Part shown: positions 5,822 through 11,208 of the stretch, piece after piece
Layout of the letters: each line of letters starts with the position of its first letter
Numbering within the stretch: the stretch's first letter is position 1
NCBI GenBank assembly: GCA_903882765.1
Contig: CAIRYE010000218.1
Location: 1 to 11,208, forward strand
Source: an uncultured Anaerolineae bacterium
GTDB lineage: Bacteria > Chloroflexota > Anaerolineae > Anaerolineales > Villigracilaceae
Length of the DNA stretch: 11,208 nucleotides
Direction: 5' to 3'
The notes under the pieces: model-generated
Databases searched by the model: none
What the model was told of the DNA's origin: nothing
The model's input: only the letters and a program-made list of their open reading frames with translations
Made by a program: the position numbers and the translations under genes

Positions 5822-8278
5822 TTAAATGGTGATCGGATCGACGTCGATTTTCCAGCCTTGACCAAGGTCAAGCTCTTTTATCATCTCAATTTTCACATTT
5901 TTTAACAAAATTCGCCAACCAGCAAACGGATTTTTAATATTAGTATAAGCCGGAACCGGACCAATTACCTCGGCTTTTTCATCGCCAATCGCGCTTAATT
6001 TGGACCTCAAAACGCCAGCTATTTGGTAGGCATCGTACTTTGCGCTATTTTGGTCGCTATGATGGTATTCAAGGTTTATTAGAGAACAAAATGGGGGTAA
6101 ATTCAATCGAAACCGATTCTGCACCTCCCAACCAAAAAACTCAGCAGGTTCTATGTTGGTTATCAAACGGAGCAATTCATTTTCTGGCTGAAATGTTTGT
6201 ATGTAAACACGAGTTTTAGCCTGTTTGCCAGCAAGATGGATGATTTCATAATAAAGTTGAAATATTCTTTCGTTAACGAATGGATCGGGAAGCGATAGGC
6301 CAACATCCGCTAATACAAGCCCAATGGTAGTAACTTGGGGGAATTGATACTTCTTTGCCATCATTTGGGTGCCGATCAGAATATCAGCGGAATGATTAGC
6401 GAAATGAACCAAAGCCAATTCGTCGAGAACTTCTGATTTTGCCGAGTCGAGATCCCAACGAAGAATTCTCGCTGTTGGAAAGAGACCCTTGCATTTCTCC
6501 TCAAGTTTTTCGACACCCAAACCATAACTTTGAATGGATTTGCTATCGCACTTAGGACATTTTTCTGGTTTAATCATATTAAATCCACAAGAGTGGCATA
6601 ACAACATAGTCGATCGAGAATTTTCCATTTTGTGTTCGACCAACACAGAATCGCAATTTTCGCAGCGAAGGCTTTGCCCACAATCCCGACAAAAAACGTA
6701 AGTGGAATCACCTCGACGATTTAGAAATAAAATGGCTTGTTCGCCATTCGCTAAGGATTGACGTAAAGATTCTTGTAGCCCTCTGCTCAAGACATCTCGA
6801 TTGCCGGTCTTTAGTTCCAACCGCATATCGATCAGTTTAATTTCAAGATCAGTTTCAAAGGCTGTTGGTAGAGATGGCAAAAGCTTTAGAAGGCCGGTCT
6901 TTTGGTCGGAGATATTGTATTTTTCCTTGTACAAAAGTTCGATCGGCAAGGTTTGGGAGGAGTAGATATTCAATGTGTTGAACTGTTTTTTTAGTTTTTC
7001 AGCCACATATATTGAGTCGAAAATTGGCGAAAAAGCGCTTCTATACGAGGAATCATGACATTCTTCGAGGATGATAACACCGAGATCGTTTATTGGTAGA
7101 AATAAAGCCGACATCGTACCAACGATGATCTTGATCTTGCCGGAATAAACCCTCATCCAGGTGTCGTATTTTTCGCCGTTGCTCATTCCGCTATGGAACA
7201 AACCAACAAGCCCAGGAAATTTCAATGAAAATAATCTTACCAATTTAGGGGTAAATGCCATTTCAGGAGCGAGTACCATTGCGCTACGACCTTCATTAAT
7301 TGCGTTTTCCACCACTCGTAGATAAACAGAATCTGAAGATTTTTGGTCACTTTTTTGATAGAGAAAGGAAGGTTTGATATCTGAGCTTTTAGCTTGGCTA
7401 TCAAGCATCACTTGAAGAGTCTCTTTAGCAGCCGCATCAGAAGTGAGATCAGCCGGTTGCCCATAACCAAGGCTCCGGTGATTGACCCGTTCTAATGGAT
7501 CGCGAAAAATTTCTACTTCAGATAAGACGATGTACTCGCGATCCGCCAGTTCGTCCAAATCAGCTTTGTTGCAACCCGAGCTTGCGTACACCCAGTTTAC
7601 CGCCACTGGAATACCCTCATCAAATAAGTATTCTAACGCCATGCGGCGGCGCTCGTTGGTCACAGGGGTCTTTCCCAGATCGTTTTCGTGCTCATAAAAA
7701 GTCTGACGAGAGATCGCTATGGCTGCTGTTTTAACATATTTTGTTCTCGCGACAGCTTTTGGCAACCGCGGTGCCCTTTGCAATAAATTGGCCTTAACCA
7801 ACATTGAGAGGATCGGTTTTGTCTTTACAGTCGGAAATTGTTTCTCTATCTTATTTCCGTTTACCACCCCCTTGCCGTTGATGAAAAGGAGAATCTGCTG
7901 TTCGATCTGGGATTTCCGCTCAACCCATTGGGCATTTAGGAGTGAATATTCAAATTCAGCAAACTCCGAAAAACGAGTCGGAAGTGTCATTTCGATGAGT
8001 TTGCTTATTGGACAAAGAAAATGATCTGATACAGATAATGCGACGGAAACCATTTCCTTTGAAACATAAGGTTCATCCTGACAGATCGACCTAATTGGTA
8101 ACAACTCAAAAACAGAATGGGGAACGTTCAATTCAATAACAACCCCATACGCCAAGTACGTATTGAAAGGAGCGGTGATCAACTGACCCACGCGGATCTT
8201 GCGTTCAAGTTCTTCAGGCACAAGATAATCGAACGCAGAATTGATAGGAACATTTATAATAGAAACTTTGATGATCAT
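5822..8278 (-). CDS. priA: Primosomal protein N' (PriA) with degenerate helicase motifs
   Basis: PriA recognises abandoned replication forks and starts primosome reassembly. This 818-residue protein has an N-terminal DNA-binding part opening KVSIINVPINSAFDYLVPEE. All eight zinc-binding cysteines are kept as four CxxC pairs (530/533, 539/542, 561/564, 574/577). The C-terminal domain is recognisable (VIGPVPAYTNIKNPFAGWRILLK, then IDVDP). The ATPase motifs are not intact. Walker A, normally GVTGSGKTEVYL, is replaced by YQKSDQKSSDSVYL (307-320). The DEEH box reads EECH (405-408), and motif III GSATP reads SSQTLP. Motif VI QVAGRAGR reads EIIHLAGK, losing both arginines. ATP hydrolysis and helicase activity are therefore probably lost. 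From established knowledge, actinobacterial PriA is similarly annotated as lacking helicase motifs. The ORF is full length, so this is not a decayed pseudogene. The ATG at 8278 has no SD, and a -10 box lies just upstream. Confidence 0.94.
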   Translation of the reverse strand: MIIKVSIINVPINSAFDYLVPEELERKIRVGQLITAPFNTYLAYGVVIELNVPHSVFELLPIRSICQDEPYVSKEMVSVALSVSDHFLCPISKLIEMTLPTRFSEFAEFEYSLLNAQWVERKSQIEQQILLFINGKGVVNGNKIEKQFPTVKTKPILSMLVKANLLQRAPRLPKAVARTKYVKTAAIAISRQTFYEHENDLGKTPVTNERRRMALEYLFDEGIPVAVNWVYASSGCNKADLDELADREYIVLSEVEIFRDPLERVNHRSLGYGQPADLTSDAAAKETLQVMLDSQAKSSDIKPSFLYQKSDQKSSDSVYLRVVENAINEGRSAMVLAPEMAFTPKLVRLFSLKFPGLVGLFHSGMSNGEKYDTWMRVYSGKIKIIVGTMSALFLPINDLGVIILEECHDSSYRSAFSPIFDSIYVAEKLKKQFNTLNIYSSQTLPIELLYKEKYNISDQKTGLLKLLPSLPTAFETDLEIKLIDMRLELKTGNRDVLSRGLQESLRQSLANGEQAILFLNRRGDSTYVFCRDCGQSLRCENCDSVLVEHKMENSRSTMLLCHSCGFNMIKPEKCPKCDSKSIQSYGLGVEKLEEKCKGLFPTARILRWDLDSAKSEVLDELALVHFANHSADILIGTQMMAKKYQFPQVTTIGLVLADVGLSLPDPFVNERIFQLYYEIIHLAGKQAKTRVYIQTFQPENELLRLITNIEPAEFFGWEVQNRFRLNLPPFCSLINLEYHHSDQNSAKYDAYQIAGVLRSKLSAIGDEKAEVIGPVPAYTNIKNPFAGWRILLKNVKIEMIKELDLGQGWKIDVDPITI

Positions 8279-8286
8279 ATTTAAAA

Positions 8287-8292
8287 ATTATA
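8287..8292 (-). promoter_or_regulatory. Candidate priA -10 box (possible leaderless transcript)
   Basis: On the minus strand, a perfect TATAAT occupies 8292-8287, with 8 nt between it and the priA ATG. The transcription start would fall at or next to the ATG. No SD is visible before priA, which fits a leaderless mRNA. The -35 at normal spacing (GGTGGT) does not resemble TTGACA, so this call is tentative. Confidence 0.45.
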
Positions 8293-8331
8293 AGTCTTGT
8301 ACGACATTTACCACCATAAATTGGAGCCTAT

Positions 8332-9447
8332 ATGAATTTTGATTTCGCAAACGAAGTAGCAGCGATGAAGACCATGTTGAAAACAGTGGTTGAAATGGAA
8401 ACCCCAACAGAAAACAAGCTTGCTATCGATGAATTGGGAAAATATTTTTCAGGGGAAATAAAAAACCTCGGCGGTTCAGTGGAAATCGTAGAGAATAAAA
8501 ATACAGGTAACATACTCATCGGCAGATTTGGTGAAGGCGCGCAAACGATCTTGCTTATGCATCATATGGATACCGTTTTCCCGATCGGTACACTACAAAA
8601 TATGCCTTTTTACGAAAAAGGAGATAAGATCTTTGGCCCCGGTGTTTTAGATATGAAAGGCGGAATCATCATATCGCTCGCCGCCATCAAAAGGCTGATC
8701 AGTGAAAATGGTTTGAATAAAAAAGTGGTACTTTTGATCACAACTGATGAAGAGGCTGGTAGCGAAACCTCACGAGAGGTGATCGAAGAGGAGGCAAAAA
8801 AGGCGGACCTCGCGCTTATCCTTGAATCGGGATTAGTGGATGGCTCTTTAAAGACATGGCGAAAAGGAGTTGGGGATTTTTACATCACTGTAAAAGGCAG
8901 AGCTTCACACGCGGGCGGCGCACATAGCGAAGGCATTAACGCCATTGAAGAATTAGCTCATCAGGTAGTGCGCATTCAAAAAATGACCGATTACGATAAG
9001 GGCACAACCTTAAATGTTGGCGTTATTCGCGGCGGTACCGTTACCAACGTGGTACCCGATTCAGCCTCCGCTGATATTGATTTTCGCGTTCTCATTCCTG
9101 AAGAAGCTGACAGGATTAAAAGTGAATTGGCGCAGCTTACCCCTATTCTTTCTGGAACAACCATTGAGGTCACCGGTGGTCTCAACCGCCCACCCATGCC
9201 TTCAGATGATACGATGAAGAAAACGTTCGCCAAAGCCGATCGTATCGCCCAAACCATTGGTCAAACACTCATCGCTGGCGGGTCTGGAGGCGGATCTGAT
9301 GGTAATTTTGTATCACCTCTAGGGATTCCGCTGCTAGATGGAATTGGGACCTATGGCGAAGGATTGCACTCGGAACGGGAGTACATCTTTACAAAAAGCC
9401 TTCCCGAGCGCGCCGCACTCGTTGCTGCCCTGATTTATCACTGGTAA
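8332..9447 (+). CDS. M20 family metallopeptidase, carboxypeptidase G2-like
   Basis: This is a zinc-dependent amidohydrolase/exopeptidase of 371 residues. All expected metal and catalytic residues are visible: His78 and catalytic Asp80 in LLMHHMDTVFP, bridging Asp107 in GPGVLDMKGG, Glu140/Glu141 in TTDEEAGS, Glu165 in LESG, and His346 in GEGLHSEREY. The dimerisation (lid) domain inserts at about 178-290, with RASHAGGAHSEGINAIEEL (190-208) at its start. The pattern GGGSDGNF followed by LDGIGTYGEGLHSE resembles carboxypeptidase G2/CPG2-like members, which cleave C-terminal glutamate or related amide bonds. The substrate here is unknown. No signal peptide is visible, so it is probably cytoplasmic. 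GGAG at 8323-8326, 5 nt before the ATG, supports this start. The gene diverges from priA and lies 20 bp upstream of a GH127 gene, probably in one transcript. Confidence 0.92.
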   Translation: MNFDFANEVAAMKTMLKTVVEMETPTENKLAIDELGKYFSGEIKNLGGSVEIVENKNTGNILIGRFGEGAQTILLMHHMDTVFPIGTLQNMPFYEKGDKIFGPGVLDMKGGIIISLAAIKRLISENGLNKKVVLLITTDEEAGSETSREVIEEEAKKADLALILESGLVDGSLKTWRKGVGDFYITVKGRASHAGGAHSEGINAIEELAHQVVRIQKMTDYDKGTTLNVGVIRGGTVTNVVPDSASADIDFRVLIPEEADRIKSELAQLTPILSGTTIEVTGGLNRPPMPSDDTMKKTFAKADRIAQTIGQTLIAGGSGGGSDGNFVSPLGIPLLDGIGTYGEGLHSEREYIFTKSLPERAALVAALIYHW

Positions 9448-9467
9448 ACCTGCGAAATTTGAATGAT

Positions 9468-11208
9468 ATGACAACCCACTCCACCCAATTACCATTTTGG
9501 GAAAAGATCCGTGAATTAAATAATTCGATTTCTATCTTCCACCAATGGGAGGAATTAGAAAGAAGCGGATGTATCGATAATTTCCGTATCGTATCTGGCG
9601 AAAAAGAGGGGTTTCGGGAAGGTTGGGTGTTCGCTGATTCAGACGCTTACAAATGGCTAGATGCCGCTTGTAAGATCTACAAGCAAACCCAAAGCGCGAA
9701 TTTGTTAGGCAAAATCGATCAGATCACATCCTTAATTAGAACCACCCAAACCGAAGATGGTTATATTTTTACCTATAACCAATTCCACTTCCCTACCCAA
9801 CGTTGGGTAAACCTGCAAATCGAACACGAATTATATTGCCTCGGACACCTGATCGAGGGTTGTATTTCTCATTATCGTGTGTTTCACAATCATCACGTTC
9901 TAGCTATTGCTACCCGCACGGCTGATCTGCTTGCTCGCGATTTTCTTGGCAAACCAGCAATATTCACAGATGGCCACGAGGAGATCGAGTTAGCGTTGAT
10001 CAAGTTATTTGAGGTGACCCAAGAGCAGAGGTACCTTGACCTGGCGGATCAATTTCTTTCGCAAAGAGGCAGATCGATTTTTTATGGGATTTTGACGCAT
10101 TTTCAAAAAAATAGCTCTTTGAAACGAAAAAGAATCGTAAACCAACAAAGAACCGCCTACTTAGCAGATCACCCCAACTTTCGCTTTTCGGTGATCCCTC
10201 TAGATAATGACTCTAAGAACCCGCCCTTTTCAAAATTGAAACGGAAATTGGAGGAGTTGAGCGGTAAATACTTCCAACAGCACACGCCCGTAAGCCAACA
10301 AAAAGAACCCGTCGGGCATTCCGTACGGTTTGGCTATCTAGAAGCAGCGGCTTCTAGGATCCAAAAATATCTCCCTAACCAAAATATCCTTTCTACCCAA
10401 GAAGTATGCTGGGACAGGATGATATCTTCGAAGATGTATATCACCGGTGGTTTAGGTTCGTTCTCGTGGAATGAGGGTTTTGGGATGGATTATGAACTTG
10501 ACCCTGCCTATGCCTACAATGAAACATGCGCTGCCATTGCGAGCATTTTATGGTCGCAACAAATGGGAGAACTCACAGACGAGGCAAAATATTTTGACCT
10601 GATGGAATGGCAAATTTATAACGCCATGTTGGTTGGCCTTGGGATGGATGGTGAGAGCTATCTTTATAACAATCCGCTTGAGGTAGCCATCGATATTCAG
10701 CGCAGGAATTGGTTTTCTGTGCCGTGCTGCCCCCCAAATCTATCGCGCACAATTTGTGGTTTAGAAGATGCCGCTTACCATATATCACATAATAGGTTTT
10801 TCTTAGATCAGTATCTTCCAAAGAAAGTAAGTGATTCAACCGGGGTAGCAATTCGATCTGAATTCCCGTTTTCTGGTAAAGTATGGATCCAAGGGTTACC
10901 AGATTCACTCAGCAATAATGTTTTTATCAGAATTCCATCCTGGGTTCGCCAACATTCTTCCAGATCGATCCTAAACAATGGCGAGCCTATGTCTATTCCA
11001 GAAGTTTGCAAAACCGCTAATGAAAAAACAGCCAGCAGTTATGATCCGCGCGCAAGCGAGTATTTCCAAATTCCTCAGGAAAAAATATTGGGAGAATCAC
11101 TATCGATCGAGTTTCCCATCGAAGTTATTTTTCATCGGGCCCATCCGAATGTAAAGGGGCACGAAAAGAAGATCGCGATAACCAGGGGACCTCTGGTTTA
11201 CTGCCTTG
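9468..11208 (+). CDS. GH127 / DUF1680 beta-L-arabinofuranosidase-like glycoside hydrolase (3' partial)
   Basis: This ORF of 580 codons stays open to the window edge, so the C terminus is missing. By family length, perhaps 40-80 residues remain. Family landmarks include FADSDAYKWLDAACKIYK near the N terminus, SVRFGYLEAAASRI, and MYITGGLGSFSWNEGF. GH127 enzymes use a zinc-bound cysteine nucleophile. The residues equivalent to HypBA1 Glu322, Glu338, Cys340, Cys417 and Cys418 are Glu336 (10473), Glu352 and Cys354 in NETCA (10521-10529), and Cys420-Cys421 in CCPPNLSR (10725-10730). The catalytic set therefore looks intact. The spacing Glu336 to Glu352 (16 residues) matches HypBA1 exactly. There is no signal peptide, suggesting cytoplasmic action on imported arabino-oligosaccharides or glycopeptides. 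The ATG at 9468 has no clear SD; a TTG at 9459 is the only near alternative. Substrate is inferred from family only. Confidence 0.9.
   Translation, partial: MTTHSTQLPFWEKIRELNNSISIFHQWEELERSGCIDNFRIVSGEKEGFREGWVFADSDAYKWLDAACKIYKQTQSANLLGKIDQITSLIRTTQTEDGYIFTYNQFHFPTQRWVNLQIEHELYCLGHLIEGCISHYRVFHNHHVLAIATRTADLLARDFLGKPAIFTDGHEEIELALIKLFEVTQEQRYLDLADQFLSQRGRSIFYGILTHFQKNSSLKRKRIVNQQRTAYLADHPNFRFSVIPLDNDSKNPPFSKLKRKLEELSGKYFQQHTPVSQQKEPVGHSVRFGYLEAAASRIQKYLPNQNILSTQEVCWDRMISSKMYITGGLGSFSWNEGFGMDYELDPAYAYNETCAAIASILWSQQMGELTDEAKYFDLMEWQIYNAMLVGLGMDGESYLYNNPLEVAIDIQRRNWFSVPCCPPNLSRTICGLEDAAYHISHNRFFLDQYLPKKVSDSTGVAIRSEFPFSGKVWIQGLPDSLSNNVFIRIPSWVRQHSSRSILNNGEPMSIPEVCKTANEKTASSYDPRASEYFQIPQEKILGESLSIEFPIEVIFHRAHPNVKGHEKKIAITRGPLVYCL

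Noticed and set aside
5809..5871. Longer phosphoribosyltransferase starting at 5871
   Set aside because: It would overlap priA by about 50 bp and add 21 residues absent from the Gpt-like family. The added part is a shadow of the PriA C-terminal codons.
7482..8024. Plus-strand ORFs opposite priA
   Set aside because: They overlap the conserved PriA frame, have no SD, and their composition looks like reverse-complement translation.
8281..8331. A promoter for the M20 gene in the 53-bp divergent gap
   Set aside because: TATAAG at 8289-8294 and CATAAA at 8315-8320 are possible -10 boxes, but no acceptable -35 at 16-18 nt was found for either. A promoter must exist, but I cannot place it.
10573..11011. 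Minus-strand ORFs opposite the glycosidase gene
   Set aside because: They resemble no family I recognise and are antisense shadows of the clear GH127 frame, which carries the catalytic Cys-Cys and Glu residues.

Overview
The window is 11.2 kb of ordinary, densely coded bacterial chromosome with a GC content in the mid-40s by eye. It holds six protein genes, two of them cut by the window edges, plus one very short leader-peptide gene. I see no tRNA, rRNA, CRISPR array, insertion sequence or prophage gene. Three traits fit a Chloroflexota (Anaerolineae-like) bacterium: a PriA with degenerate helicase motifs, an archaeal/fungal-type Asd, and a DUF1680/GH127 enzyme. That placement is inference only.

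Region 1 (1-2574, +) is the C-terminal four fifths of an SbcC/Rad50-type DNA-repair ATPase. Region 2 (2585-5277, +) is an aspartate-pathway operon. A near-consensus promoter drives a 23- or 18-codon leader peptide with seven consecutive threonine codons, followed by a set of mutually exclusive hairpins that ends in an intrinsic terminator. Downstream are a monofunctional, ThrA-like aspartokinase and aspartate-semialdehyde dehydrogenase. Together these form a ribosome-mediated threonine attenuator that controls the two steps feeding Lys, Met and Thr synthesis.

Region 3 (5281-8278, -) is a convergent two-gene unit. Transcription runs from priA, which encodes the primosomal protein N' with intact zinc-binding cysteines but ruined ATPase motifs, into a Gpt-like phosphoribosyltransferase. 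That gene ends 3 bp from the end of asd. Region 4 (8332-11208, +) diverges from priA. It contains an M20/carboxypeptidase-G2-like metallopeptidase and, 20 bp later, a GH127 (DUF1680) beta-L-arabinofuranosidase-like glycosidase that runs off the window.

The main discovery is the complete Thr attenuator at 2585-2752. Secondary observations are an apparently ATPase-dead PriA, two transcripts (leader peptide and priA) whose -10 boxes sit only 8-9 nt before the ATG and so may be leaderless, and a strong excess of GATC that biases Ile codon choice according to the preceding base.
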